A DNA stretch of 64,000 nt from UBA1494_A sp963973975 (GCA_963973975.1 CAXBCF010000011.1:1-64000), one strand, 5' to 3'; shown: positions 24,611 to 35,268, numbered from the stretch's first letter. Numbers and translations are program-made. The notes: a model not told the origin generated them from the letters alone.

Positions 24611-24929
24611 TGTATATATAATTAAATTTCATTTTATGTCCGTAAAAAAGCAACTTGTATTTTAGTTTTCAGTTATAAATCTTTTGTAAAACTACTTTCT
24701 CAAAAAAAAATAACAAGTTAGACTACTTCTAGCTTAACAAATTTAAGAGAAAAAGTCTAATAGGGAAGAAAAGCATTTTTTGATAGTTCAAAAAAAGACA
24801 ACAAGTGGCATTGCATTTGCAAAAGGGCTGATTTTAGACTGAATTGTTAATACTTTCTAGTATCTTTCAGCTTGATTCAGTCAAAGAGCAAACTAAATTT
24901 CTTTCTTTTACACTAGTTAATAATCAACC
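24611..24929. other. Gene-free stretch between the toxin-antitoxin module and the 1484-aa gene
   Basis: This 319-bp AT-rich region has no supported gene. It holds the right copy of the 23-bp prmA repeat and, near 24861, TATCTTTC, a near-match to the -7 promoter word for the downstream gene. A weak inverted pair (TTAGACT/AGTCTAA) lies around 24718-24763. Confidence 0.6.
24805..24827 (+). repeat. Right copy of the 23-bp direct repeat (orphan prmA end)
   Basis: Identical to 24126-24148. Continued to 24831 it still encodes VALHLQKG and a stop in the same frame as prmA, with GGC in place of GGT for the last glycine, so it looks like the ancestral prmA 3' end displaced by an approximately 680-bp insertion. 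Confidence 0.9.
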
Positions 24930-27900
24930 ATGAAAATGATGCAAAAGTTATTCGTCAAGATTTTTATACTCATTATTTTTTTTCTTTCTAACCTTGAATT
25001 AAAAGCACAAACTCCTTCTAAGTTTCCTACTGATTCCATTGAGTTTTTTGAAACGATGAATTCTTTTATGTCAGGTGCAAGGAAAGAAGGAAAAGGCTTT
25101 ATGAAACAATTTGAAACAGTGTGGTATGGTGGCTATTTTTCAGAAAAGCAACGAGAAGGAGTTTACAAAGTTTGCAACACCATGTTGGAAAAGAAATTTA
25201 GAGCTTTCCCTGATTTTAGAAACTTCTTATTTACAGTTGGAAGTTTTGTGGTAGATGAAAATCAAACAGAGATGAGCTTTGAAGCTTGGCAAGGCATTAT
25301 TTTTAAATTATTAGAAGACAAGCGAAAGCGAAATTTTACAGGATTCTTGGATTTCTGTAATACCTTATTTCAAGAAAATGCTATTTATTCATCGGCTTCA
25401 ACAACTTGGGCGTCAAACAATAGCAATTACTTATTTGGTTACGACAGTTTACCTAAGATATATTTTGAAAAACTAAACCTGATTTGCTACGCAAAACGCG
25501 ATAGCATGAAAATTTATGATACAAGAGGAGCCTATTATCCGACTGAAGGGGTTTGGGTTGGCCAAGGCGGAAGAGTTACTTGGGAGCGTGCCGGTCTTTT
25601 GGGAGACGAAGTATATGCTGAATTGAGAGATTACAAAATTCAAACTAAGTCAACTGTTTATGAAGCTGATTCAGTAACTTTTTATAATTCATTTTACTTA
25701 GATCAACCCTTGATTGGAAAGCTTTCAAACAATTTATTAGCAAACATGACTGCAGAGAATGCTAGTTATCCAAGATTTGATTCGTATGATAAACGAATAC
25801 GAATTGAAAACATTTTTGATGGAGTAAATTATGATGGTGGTTTTTCTATGGTTGGGTCAAAATTACTCGGTACAGGTGATGAGCAGAAAAAAGCAATCGT
25901 TGAGTTTTTTAGAAATGATACCTTGTTCTTAAAATCCTTTTCTGAAACATTTTCTATACGTACAGATCGAATTGTTTCTACAAAAGCATCCATTGTTATT
26001 TACCTTTTTCAGGATTCTATCAATCATCCGGGGTTGGATTTTAAGTTTTTGGCTGACAAGAAGTTAGTGACGCTTTATAAAGAAAATAAAGGAGTGGCTA
26101 GAACACCATACAGCAACACTTTTCATGGATTGGAAATGGATTTTGAAGTACTCAACTGGAAAACAGATGAGCCCATATTGCACTTAACCAATTTACTTGG
26201 GGGAACAAAAACTGATGCTCGATTCACTTCAGCTAATTACTTTAAAAATGAATTGTTTGAGGCGATTGGTAGTGGATTTACAGATAATCCGCTCTTCGAA
26301 ATAAAACGCATGTCTGATCAAAATAACGCTCTAAAATTAAGTGTAGAGCGTTTAGGTTATTTTATGAACATGAGTCCAAGTGCAACTCAGAACATGATTA
26401 TTCAATTTTCTACCATGGGCTTTTTAAGGTTTAACTTTTCAGAAGATTGGTTTGAAGTACAACCAAAATTATTAGACTTTGTTGCCGCATATGCAAAGAG
26501 AATTGATTACGATGTAATTAACGTAAACTCAAATATTTCGGGTGAAGATAATGCCAAAATTAATTTACTGAATTACGATTTGACCATCAATGGAATTCAA
26601 GGCATCGTTTTAAGTGATTCTCAAAAGGTAGTTATTTTGCCTTCAAATGGCCAAATTAAAATGAAACGGAACCGGTTTTTTGAATTTGGAGGACAAGTAA
26701 AAGCAGGTCGATTGGATTTTTATGGAAAGAATTTTTCCTTTGACTATTCTAATTTCAAAATTAATCTTGTTAATGTAGATTCCCTCCAAATGAAGGCGTT
26801 GAGTGGAGAAAAGGACCGAGCTGGAAATGAGATTTTAAAACCTGTTCGGACAGTAATTCAAAATGTAAACGGAGATTTATTGATTGATAATTTTGGGAAT
26901 AAGTCCGGATTAAAAGACTTTCCAGAATATCCTATTTTTAATAGTTTCGACAACAGTTATGTCTATTATGATAAAAAAGAGGTTTTGGACGGCGTATATA
27001 AAAGGGGAAACTTTTTCTTTGAATTAAAGCCTTTTACAATTGATAGCTTAGATAACTTTACGAATGAGCAACTTGTTTTTGAAGGAACTTTTACTTCTGC
27101 AAATATTTTTCCTGAGTTTGAAGAAAAGTTGACCTTGCAAGCAGATTTTTCTTTGGGATTCATCAAAAGCACTCCACCTGATGGATTACCAATGTATGGT
27201 GGTAAAGGGCAATTTTACGATGAAATTAACTTGAGTCATAATGGGTTGAGAGGAAATGGAAAATTGGAGTACATCACTTCTACGACATACTCCAAAGATT
27301 TTATCTTTTATCCAGACTCAATGCTAACAAGAGCAGATCAATATTTTGTTGACGAGCAAAGTGAGGGTGTTGAATATCCTCCTGTGAAAGGAGAAAAAAC
27401 AAAAATGAGGTGGTTGCCTAGAAAAGATCAGCTATTTGCTACCACTACTGAAAGTGGAATGGCATTTTATGATGGAGTTTCTACGTTTGAGGGAACAACA
27501 ACATACGGTCCAAATGAATTGCGAGGGGATGGTATTTTTCACTTTGAACGTGCAGACTTAGCATCTAATCAATTTGTTTTTAAATTTACAACTTTTGATG
27601 CAGATACAGCTGATTTTCAGTTGTCAGCTGATCAAATGGGTAGCTTTTCGCTTAAAACTAAAAATGTAAATGCGCATGTTGACTACAAAGGTAGATTCGC
27701 TCAATTCAAAGCGAATGGCAAGCAAGATCCGATTGAATTCCCTATCAATAAATATGTTTGCTACATGGATGAATTTAAATGGTACATGGACAATGGTAAT
27801 ATCGACTTGACTAGTAGTAGTTCTAAATCAATTGCAGCTGATGTAAAATTAGAAGGTTCAAAATTTATTTCTACTAAAGAAAATCAAGATAGTCTCTTGT

Positions 27901-29384
27901 TTTTCTCTCCTGTTGCTCGCTACGATTCCAGAAGGCACATAATTACCGCTAAGGATGTTGTTTATATCAATACAGCTGATGCGAAAGTGTATCCTGATAG
28001 TGGAGAAGTAGTCATTCGAAAAGACGCAAAGATGGATGCCTTAATTAATTCAACCATTGTGGCCAATAGTGTTACAGAATATCACAAAGTCTATAACGCA
28101 AATACCAATATATTTGGAAGAAAGAGTTACAGTTCTTCTGGAAATATAGATTATGTTGACGAGAGTGATCAAAAATTTACTATTTACATGGCTAGTATTA
28201 CAGTAGATACCACAGGACAAACAATCGGGAAAGGACAGATTTCAGATACTTTGGGCTTTATGCTGAATCCTTATTTTGCTTTTGAAGGAGATGTGAAACT
28301 TTATGGTAGCAAGCGATTCTTAGTATTTGATGGAAGAACACGTATTAATCACGAATGCAAAGCCCTTGATCGACCTTGGATGAGTTTTGAAGGTGAAATT
28401 AATCCTAAGGAAATATTTATTCCAGTGGATACATCTATGCGCCAGAAAGATGGTGGGTTCATTGCTTCAAGTATTAATTTGAATGTAGATTCAGTTTTTC
28501 TTTATTCAGGATTTTTAACTAAAAGGGTTAATTATAGTGATGTTAATGTATTACCAGCTTCTGGATTTTTAACCTATAATGTACCGAGCGCAGAATACCG
28601 TATCGGATCGCTTGAAAAACTATCTGAGCGTTCACTGCAAGGAAACTACTTGAGTTTGAATACTAAGGTTTGTAAAGTTTATGGGGAAGGCGCTGTAAAT
28701 ATTGGAGCAAATAGTGGCAATGTGAAATTTAATGCTGCAGGAAATGTGAATCACGACCTTAATGATAATCAAGCTGTTTTTGATTTAATGATGACAGTAG
28801 ATTTCTTTTTCGATGATAATACCATCAGGAAAATGGCCGAAAATTTTAATGAAAACATCAATTTACAAGCAGTCGATTTTTCTAGAGGAACTTATGAGAA
28901 AGCATTAAAAGAAATAGTTGGGACTGAAAAAACGGATGAGATAATTTCTCAGCTAAGTTTGAATGGAAAAATTCGAAGAATGCCTGATGAATTAAATAAA
29001 CGAATGGTTTTTAGCGATGTTAAGTTTAAATGGAATGAAGCTAATGATACTTATAAATCATTTGGAAAATTAGGTTTAGCCAACATTAACAAAGAGGAAG
29101 TAAACAAGTATTTGAAAGGTGGAATTATGATTACCAAAAAACGCAGTGGAGATATTGTTAGTATATATTTGGAAGCAGATGCAACCACTTGGTATTATTT
29201 TACTTATCGTCGTAATCTAATGAAAGTAATTTCTTCAAATGAAGATTTTAATACTCAAATTAAGGAACTGAAACGCGATAAGCGCAGGTATGATAATGCG
29301 AAAGGGGAGGATCCGTTTACTTACATGTTTGGAACTGAAAAAGAAGTAAGAGATTTTAAACGAGACTTTGAGAGTGATTTTTAA
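24930..29384 (+). CDS. Giant secreted beta-rich envelope protein of unknown function (1484 aa)
   Basis: I do not recognise a named family. The protein begins with a classical signal peptide (basic start, then IFILIIFFLSNLELKAQ). The rest is rich in alternating beta-strand patterns with repeated aromatic-polar motifs, for example FDGRTRINHECK, RYDSRRHIITAKDVVYINTADAK and VDYKGRFAQFKANGKQD, reminiscent of large periplasmic or surface beta-scaffolds such as OstA-like domains. No catalytic motif, lipobox or C-terminal sorting domain is clear; the C-terminus (FTYMFGTEKEVRDFKRDFESDF) is charged. It likely acts in the periplasm or at the outer membrane. It precedes another giant envelope protein after a 115-bp gap. 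Confidence 0.6.
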   Translation: MKMMQKLFVKIFILIIFFLSNLELKAQTPSKFPTDSIEFFETMNSFMSGARKEGKGFMKQFETVWYGGYFSEKQREGVYKVCNTMLEKKFRAFPDFRNFLFTVGSFVVDENQTEMSFEAWQGIIFKLLEDKRKRNFTGFLDFCNTLFQENAIYSSASTTWASNNSNYLFGYDSLPKIYFEKLNLICYAKRDSMKIYDTRGAYYPTEGVWVGQGGRVTWERAGLLGDEVYAELRDYKIQTKSTVYEADSVTFYNSFYLDQPLIGKLSNNLLANMTAENASYPRFDSYDKRIRIENIFDGVNYDGGFSMVGSKLLGTGDEQKKAIVEFFRNDTLFLKSFSETFSIRTDRIVSTKASIVIYLFQDSINHPGLDFKFLADKKLVTLYKENKGVARTPYSNTFHGLEMDFEVLNWKTDEPILHLTNLLGGTKTDARFTSANYFKNELFEAIGSGFTDNPLFEIKRMSDQNNALKLSVERLGYFMNMSPSATQNMIIQFSTMGFLRFNFSEDWFEVQPKLLDFVAAYAKRIDYDVINVNSNISGEDNAKINLLNYDLTINGIQGIVLSDSQKVVILPSNGQIKMKRNRFFEFGGQVKAGRLDFYGKNFSFDYSNFKINLVNVDSLQMKALSGEKDRAGNEILKPVRTVIQNVNGDLLIDNFGNKSGLKDFPEYPIFNSFDNSYVYYDKKEVLDGVYKRGNFFFELKPFTIDSLDNFTNEQLVFEGTFTSANIFPEFEEKLTLQADFSLGFIKSTPPDGLPMYGGKGQFYDEINLSHNGLRGNGKLEYITSTTYSKDFIFYPDSMLTRADQYFVDEQSEGVEYPPVKGEKTKMRWLPRKDQLFATTTESGMAFYDGVSTFEGTTTYGPNELRGDGIFHFERADLASNQFVFKFTTFDADTADFQLSADQMGSFSLKTKNVNAHVDYKGRFAQFKANGKQDPIEFPINKYVCYMDEFKWYMDNGNIDLTSSSSKSIAADVKLEGSKFISTKENQDSLLFFSPVARYDSRRHIITAKDVVYINTADAKVYPDSGEVVIRKDAKMDALINSTIVANSVTEYHKVYNANTNIFGRKSYSSSGNIDYVDESDQKFTIYMASITVDTTGQTIGKGQISDTLGFMLNPYFAFEGDVKLYGSKRFLVFDGRTRINHECKALDRPWMSFEGEINPKEIFIPVDTSMRQKDGGFIASSINLNVDSVFLYSGFLTKRVNYSDVNVLPASGFLTYNVPSAEYRIGSLEKLSERSLQGNYLSLNTKVCKVYGEGAVNIGANSGNVKFNAAGNVNHDLNDNQAVFDLMMTVDFFFDDNTIRKMAENFNENINLQAVDFSRGTYEKALKEIVGTEKTDEIISQLSLNGKIRRMPDELNKRMVFSDVKFKWNEANDTYKSFGKLGLANINKEEVNKYLKGGIMITKKRSGDIVSIYLEADATTWYYFTYRRNLMKVISSNEDFNTQIKELKRDKRRYDNAKGEDPFTYMFGTEKEVRDFKRDFESDF

Positions 29385-29476
29385 ATTAAATTGATTTAAA
29401 TCTATTCACAACTACTTGTTAATGAAAAAATAAGGAAATAGATTAAAATTTAATCATTCTATTAATCTTTGCTTTA

Positions 29477-29484
29477 TATCTTTG
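29477..29484 (+). promoter_or_regulatory. -7 element of the 1915-aa envelope protein gene
   Basis: TATCTTTG is an exact TAnnTTTG match, 15 nt before the ATG at 29500. It overlaps an alternative in-frame start at 29482, which supports the later ATG. Confidence 0.55.
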
Positions 29485-29499
29485 TATTTTAACCAAACG

Positions 29500-32400
29500 A
29501 TGAAGAAAAAAAAATTTCTTGCGCTCACTCTTATTTTTTTCTTCGGATTTACGCTAAGTGCTCAAAATCAGTTTTCTTCAGAAGATGACCTAAAAAAGCA
29601 GGCTTTACAGTTGTTTGAAGAGAAAAAATTTGTTGAAGCAACACCGCTTTTCGCACAATTGTTGAGTCTTTATCCGAAAGAAGCTGAATATAATTTTAAG
29701 TATGGAGCTTGTCTTCTTGCTTCTAATCCAGACAAAGAAAAAGCAATAAAATACCTTGAATTCGCAAATCCCTCTTCAGGAATTAGTCCATTAGTGCATT
29801 ATTATTTGGGTAGAGCTTATCACCTAAACTATGATTTTGCTAAAGCTGTTAAGCAGTATAGTAATTTTAAACGCAAAGCATCCTCCAAAGAAGTTGAAGA
29901 ATATCAGGTAGATCGAAAGATAGAAATGTCTAAAAATGGCAATCAATTGTTGAGTAAGTTAAATGAAGTTCAAGTTTTAGACGTTCAGGAAATTGCAGAG
30001 AAAGATTTTTTTAGGGTATACAAACTAGAGGGAATTAACGGGAAAATCATCTCAAAACCTTCAGATTTTCAGTCTAAATACGATCAAAAAACTGAAGAGA
30101 AAAGTGTAATTTTTCTCCCTAATGATGCCAATGAAGTTTATTATTCTTCTTACGGAAAGAAGGGGGATAACGGGAAAGACATATACAAGTCAATTAAGCT
30201 AGGCAACGGACAATGGAGTGAAGGTGTGAGTATTGGAAATTCTATCAATACTCAATTTGATGAAGATTATCCTTTTATTCACCCTGACGGCAGAACACTT
30301 TATTTTGCTTCAAAAGGGCATAACAGTATGGGTGGTTATGATTTATTTAAAAGCACTTTCGATGAAACTACCGGTCAATGGTTGACTCCTGAAAATTTAG
30401 ATTTTGCCTTTAACTCAACGAGTGACGACATCCTTTTCGTTACAGATTTTAATCAAGAAATTGCCTATTTCGCATCTAATCGATCGAATGCATTGGGTAA
30501 AGTTTCAGTTTATAAGGTGTTAGTTGAACGTGCACCTGCTGAGTTAACTGCTATTACAGGTACATTTATTTCCGAAGGTAATCCCAATCAAAAGAAAGCT
30601 AAAATTACAGTTATTGAAAAGGGTTCTAATAATACGGTTGGCGTTTATGAAACAGATGCCAATGGAAAATACTTAATTGAAATTCCAAAAAATGGTGGGG
30701 ATTATCAATTTAACATTGAAACCACTCAAGATGCTCCAATACATACTGGTTTGGTAAGTATTCCAAAGCAAGATGAATTTGAACTGCTAGGTCAAGAGTT
30801 GAGATTGGTAAAGACAGGAGACGAACAACAATTAGTAATTAAAAACATATTTGATGGGAGTATCGCAAAGAAAGCACCATCAAATACTCCAATTGTCTCG
30901 AGTTCATTGTTAAAGTTAAAATCGAATTTGGCTGTTAATTTCTCTGAAAATCAATTAGCCAATTTGAAATCAAAAGAAAGCAAAGAAGAAGCCACTAGTC
31001 AAGCAAAATCTCAACCAGTTAAAACCCCTGAGCCAAGTCAAAGCAGTGTCAGTGATCCTTTAGCTTCTAAGCAATCAGAGAATCTTGATAAAATTAAATC
31101 CGACTTAGCAGTTTTGGGAACTAATTTCAATAAGGAATTAGAAAAACAAGTGGCTTTGAAAAATGCGACCTATTCACAAGCAATTCGTTATCAAGAACAA
31201 GCAGCGAATCAATTCAATCAAGCTACCGATTCAGAAGATGGAAAAGTGTTGGCAACAAAAGCTGCATTTACTTTGGAAGCTGCAAAAGAGATGGAGCAAA
31301 ACCTTGCTGAAGTTAGAGCAGATCAACAAAAATTTAAAAGAGATTCAACAGACTTATCAAATTTGATTGATAATCAGCAAACTCAAGAAGCAACTAAACT
31401 AGCAGAAGAGTTAGACATGTATTCCAAATTGCTCTTGGCTAAATCGAATGTAAATAAAGTACTTGTAAATAAAGTAAATGAAGCGACGACAAAAATTAAA
31501 AGTGTTGAGAATGAATTGGATAAAGTAAGTCAACGTGAACAAAGTTTTTCTAATGAAATAGCAGCTAAACAAGAAGAGATAAGTAGGTTAAAAAATGAAT
31601 TTACTTCAGCAAATGGAACAGAAAAAACCAATTTAGAAAATCAAATAAAAGAGTTAGAATTAGACCTAAATGATCTAGCATATCAACAAAATCGGTTGGT
31701 TGAAGAAAAGCAACAATTGTTTCAAAATGCCAATGCACTTGCTTTAAAAACACAAACCCTAAACGATTTTTCAAATCAATTAGAAGAAGATGAAGCCTCA
31801 ATTCTTGCAAGCAATGCTGATGTTTCTGAAACTGCTAAAAACAATTTAGAACAAAATTTAAAGCAATATCAGTTGAGTGGACAATTAGCATATGAAGAAA
31901 CTTCAGTGAAAATTTCGGAACAAGAAATAGCTAAAACAGAAACTCCTACTGCTAAAGAAGAACCAAAACAAGTTGTTGAACCAAAAGCAGTAGAGGAGCC
32001 AATTGAAGAACCTGCAATTCTTAGCTCTGATGAAATCAATCAGAAATATGAAATAGCTTTAGAAGAAGCTAAAAATTACACTGCTAAATCTAGGCTTTAC
32101 AATGAATGGGAAGAAGAGTTGAAAAGTAGTTTAAATCAACAAGAAGCATCGGTGAGTGCTTCATCAGGAAAGGAGAAGAAAGCTTTACAGAAGGAAGTGA
32201 AGGCTACAAAAGATCAAATCAAAACAGTTGCTTCAGAAAGAAGTAAGCTTAAAGAGGAACCGGCAATTGCTGAAACGCCTAGTCCAAAACGTCAAGTAGG
32301 GTCACTATCAGACATAAATTTAACTTATACTACTTCCATAGAAGAAATTGAGAAAGGAAGTAATCCAACTTTAAAGCAAACACAAAAAGAAGAGATCTAT

Positions 32401-35247
32401 ACTATTTGGCGAGAAGATTTGGAAAATCTGATGATGGCTAAAGAAGTTGAGATTAGCAAGGTAGAATCGAATGAGGAACGCAATAAATTAATTTCTGAAG
32501 TAAATCAAATTCAACTAAAGATTGAAGAAGTGGCTATGCTCGCTCAGAAAATGGAAGAAACAAAAGACAACTTAGTTGTTGATTTTTCGACAGATATTTC
32601 TGAAATTGATGATGAGTCGATTATTCCTGATGACTTTACAAATTTTAAGTTTGATCAATCCATTCAGTATGGAAATCAACGACCCAGCCAAACCATGGCA
32701 TTTGCTAAGAAATCATTATTTGAAGCGGGTAAAATAGCAAAAGAAGCCAAAGAAGTTAGTGAATCAGCATACACATTACCAACTGTTGAAGAAAGAACAG
32801 CAGCATTTGCAAAAGCGAATGACTTGAAAAAACTATCAGAAGAAAAACAATTAGAAGCAGCAGATTATTTTGCAAAATACAACCGAGAAGAATATCAAAT
32901 TAATGCAAGAAGGTTAGAGAATGCGCAGCAATATGAAGATGAATTTGAATCAACTGCACTAGATTTAGCTGTTTTACTATCTGATGAAGCTGAGTCATTT
33001 TTTAGAAATGCTGCAGCTATTCGTTCAAACATCAATCCTAATGATCGTTTGTCACGAAAAGAAGTAGAATTACAAAAAGCTTATGATTACGAAATTTTAG
33101 CCATCGAAAAACAACGTGAGGCATTTGCTAAGTTGGAAATAGCTGACGACAATTACATGAAGCAAGCTGAAATTACATCTAACTCGAGCACTGCAAAATT
33201 TGTTCAAGCAATTAATGACGAGAAGATATTGGCCATTACTTCTCCTGCTGTTGTTGAAACTAAAATAGATTCTATAGGTAAAGAGAATGACCGATTGAAA
33301 GTTAAAATAGCAGCAGTACAAAACTTAATTAATGAAACTCCTGTTGGTTCTGAACGAGATAGTTTAATTGCAGTTTCTGAAACATTATCTAAAGAAATTA
33401 AAAATAACAAAACACTAGCTGCAGTTTATTACGAACGTGAAAAGCAGATTTATCAGGGTGTTTCTAGTGCACCTCAGAAAAGAGAAAGTCCATTGGCTGA
33501 TATAATTAAACCGCGTTCTGGAAATTATGATAGAGCAGTTGCCATTGATACCATTTATGTGGATGATCAACGCAAAAGTTTGTTATTGAAAAACAATGCT
33601 TTCGTAGAATATGCTCAGCTTAAAGCTAAGCAAGCAGGAATAATGAGTGAAGCTGAAATGGAATATAAATTAGCTGCTGAATTGGCAATGGAAAATCAAC
33701 GATTAAGAAAAACTGCAATCATAGAGAATAACATGATTGAGATGGAGAATGATGAAACGGAACGTCAACGTTTAGTTAAATCTGCAGAAGTAATTGATTT
33801 GACTATAGCAAAGAATGAAAGCAGAATAGATTCTTTGAACAACAGAATCAAGCTTAAAAATCTTTTGATTTCTCAAAGTGAGAATCAAGAGAAAAAGTTG
33901 TTGTCAGGGTTAACTGATTTGGAAAAGCAAGAGTTTGTGAGTTTGGCTGCAAAACCTGAAGGAATGGCACTTGCAGAAGAGAGAAGCACTATAAGTCCAT
34001 CTAATACTCAAAGTCAAACAGGTGGAGGTGAAGCTGTAGCACAAGAAACAAGTGCTGGCAATGAGAGAGCTGATAATTTAAGAGGTGATACTAGTACCAT
34101 ACCAAAAATTGATGTGATTGATGCCACACAAGAAATTCAGGAAAAAAATGAGGAGAAAACTCCTTTAACAACTCAAGCAACTAGTTCAAGAGTAGAAACC
34201 GAAGAAACTGTTACAACAAATGATGTTGAAGAAGAAGTTACTGAAGTAGAGCGTTCTGAACCAACAACCGTAGAAACGACTGAACCCATTGAGCAAGTTA
34301 CCGATAATCAAGTGACAGAAACTAATGAAAGAGCAGATGAGTCGACAGATTCACAAGCTGAACAAAGTCAAAATAGAAGAGCTAATACTAAAACTCCTGC
34401 TCAGGTTGAAAGAAAAGAACCAAAAATTGAGGCTCCTGTGAAAGTTAAAGAAACTCCTTTAGCTGAAACTAAAACAACTAGAACTACTAATGTTGATGTA
34501 ATTCCTAGACAAGTGAAAGAAGCAATTTTTGTTACTTTAAGTCGTGATGAATCTGCATATGGTGCTACAAAACCAATTCCTGTGAATACCAATTTACCAG
34601 AAGGTTTGATCTATAAAGTTCAGGTTGGTGCTTTTAGAAATCCTATTCCACAAAATTTATTTAAAGGATTTGCTCCAATTATGGCTGAAGAAACTGCAAC
34701 TGGAATAACACGCTATACGGCAGGAGTTTTTATTGAGGAAAATACTGCTATTAGTGCCAGAAATCAAATTCGACAGTTGGGTTATCCAGATGCATTTGTG
34801 GTGGCCTTTTTAAATGGAAAAAGAATTTCAATGACACAAGCTAGAGGTGGTGCTCCAGCTCCTACAAGTGAATCTGCTGGAACTAGTCCTTCAGAAGGGC
34901 AAGCAATTGCTGAAAGAGCAGCTTCAAAGGAGTTATCGCCTGTATTTGCAGCTGATAATATTGAAGCAGTAAAAAGCACTGCTGCCATCGAAAAGCTTTT
35001 CTTCACAGTTCAAATTGGGGTGTTTTCTAAACCTGTACCTAAAGGAAAATTCAATATAAAAGACCTCAATGTAGTGGAGATGCCAAATGGGTTGATTCGT
35101 TACAATGCTGGAATATTTGACAATGCAATTGATGCAGGAGAAATGAAATTAGACTTGCAGAATGAATTTCAAGATGCCTTTATTACTGCATACTATCAAG
35201 GAAAAAGAATCTCTATTAATGAAGCAGCCAGACTTAAAAACAGGTAA
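29500..35247 (+). CDS. Giant multidomain envelope protein: TPR, WD40-like, coiled coils, two SPOR-like repeats
   Basis: A 1915-aa protein with a signal peptide (KKKKFLALTLIFFFGFTLSAQ). Then in order: TPR-like repeats (about 25-150), a WD40-like/PD40 segment (about 195-340; DYPFIHPDGRTLYFASKGHN), a carboxypeptidase-regulatory-like beta domain (about 350-430), long coiled-coil stretches (about 530-1420) with two related modules around 845 and 945 (NQKYEIALEEAKN and NLTYTTSIEEIEKG), a Thr/Glu-rich linker, and two SPOR-like repeats at the C-terminus (YKVQVGAFRNPIPQNLFKGF and FFTVQIGVFSKPVPKGKF). SPOR-like domains often bind peptidoglycan. The TPR-PD40 start recalls PorE-type proteins of Bacteroidota but the OmpA domain is missing. 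The start is set by the promoter position. Confidence 0.7.
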   Translation: MKKKKFLALTLIFFFGFTLSAQNQFSSEDDLKKQALQLFEEKKFVEATPLFAQLLSLYPKEAEYNFKYGACLLASNPDKEKAIKYLEFANPSSGISPLVHYYLGRAYHLNYDFAKAVKQYSNFKRKASSKEVEEYQVDRKIEMSKNGNQLLSKLNEVQVLDVQEIAEKDFFRVYKLEGINGKIISKPSDFQSKYDQKTEEKSVIFLPNDANEVYYSSYGKKGDNGKDIYKSIKLGNGQWSEGVSIGNSINTQFDEDYPFIHPDGRTLYFASKGHNSMGGYDLFKSTFDETTGQWLTPENLDFAFNSTSDDILFVTDFNQEIAYFASNRSNALGKVSVYKVLVERAPAELTAITGTFISEGNPNQKKAKITVIEKGSNNTVGVYETDANGKYLIEIPKNGGDYQFNIETTQDAPIHTGLVSIPKQDEFELLGQELRLVKTGDEQQLVIKNIFDGSIAKKAPSNTPIVSSSLLKLKSNLAVNFSENQLANLKSKESKEEATSQAKSQPVKTPEPSQSSVSDPLASKQSENLDKIKSDLAVLGTNFNKELEKQVALKNATYSQAIRYQEQAANQFNQATDSEDGKVLATKAAFTLEAAKEMEQNLAEVRADQQKFKRDSTDLSNLIDNQQTQEATKLAEELDMYSKLLLAKSNVNKVLVNKVNEATTKIKSVENELDKVSQREQSFSNEIAAKQEEISRLKNEFTSANGTEKTNLENQIKELELDLNDLAYQQNRLVEEKQQLFQNANALALKTQTLNDFSNQLEEDEASILASNADVSETAKNNLEQNLKQYQLSGQLAYEETSVKISEQEIAKTETPTAKEEPKQVVEPKAVEEPIEEPAILSSDEINQKYEIALEEAKNYTAKSRLYNEWEEELKSSLNQQEASVSASSGKEKKALQKEVKATKDQIKTVASERSKLKEEPAIAETPSPKRQVGSLSDINLTYTTSIEEIEKGSNPTLKQTQKEEIYTIWREDLENLMMAKEVEISKVESNEERNKLISEVNQIQLKIEEVAMLAQKMEETKDNLVVDFSTDISEIDDESIIPDDFTNFKFDQSIQYGNQRPSQTMAFAKKSLFEAGKIAKEAKEVSESAYTLPTVEERTAAFAKANDLKKLSEEKQLEAADYFAKYNREEYQINARRLENAQQYEDEFESTALDLAVLLSDEAESFFRNAAAIRSNINPNDRLSRKEVELQKAYDYEILAIEKQREAFAKLEIADDNYMKQAEITSNSSTAKFVQAINDEKILAITSPAVVETKIDSIGKENDRLKVKIAAVQNLINETPVGSERDSLIAVSETLSKEIKNNKTLAAVYYEREKQIYQGVSSAPQKRESPLADIIKPRSGNYDRAVAIDTIYVDDQRKSLLLKNNAFVEYAQLKAKQAGIMSEAEMEYKLAAELAMENQRLRKTAIIENNMIEMENDETERQRLVKSAEVIDLTIAKNESRIDSLNNRIKLKNLLISQSENQEKKLLSGLTDLEKQEFVSLAAKPEGMALAEERSTISPSNTQSQTGGGEAVAQETSAGNERADNLRGDTSTIPKIDVIDATQEIQEKNEEKTPLTTQATSSRVETEETVTTNDVEEEVTEVERSEPTTVETTEPIEQVTDNQVTETNERADESTDSQAEQSQNRRANTKTPAQVERKEPKIEAPVKVKETPLAETKTTRTTNVDVIPRQVKEAIFVTLSRDESAYGATKPIPVNTNLPEGLIYKVQVGAFRNPIPQNLFKGFAPIMAEETATGITRYTAGVFIEENTAISARNQIRQLGYPDAFVVAFLNGKRISMTQARGGAPAPTSESAGTSPSEGQAIAERAASKELSPVFAADNIEAVKSTAAIEKLFFTVQIGVFSKPVPKGKFNIKDLNVVEMPNGLIRYNAGIFDNAIDAGEMKLDLQNEFQDAFITAYYQGKRISINEAARLKNR

Positions 35248-35268
35248 TCGATATTTTAATTTTGGTAT

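Noticed and set aside
24149..24804. Insertion sequence between the prmA repeats
   Set aside because: No transposase or inverted terminal repeats; the segment contains only the toxin-antitoxin pair and non-coding AT-rich DNA.
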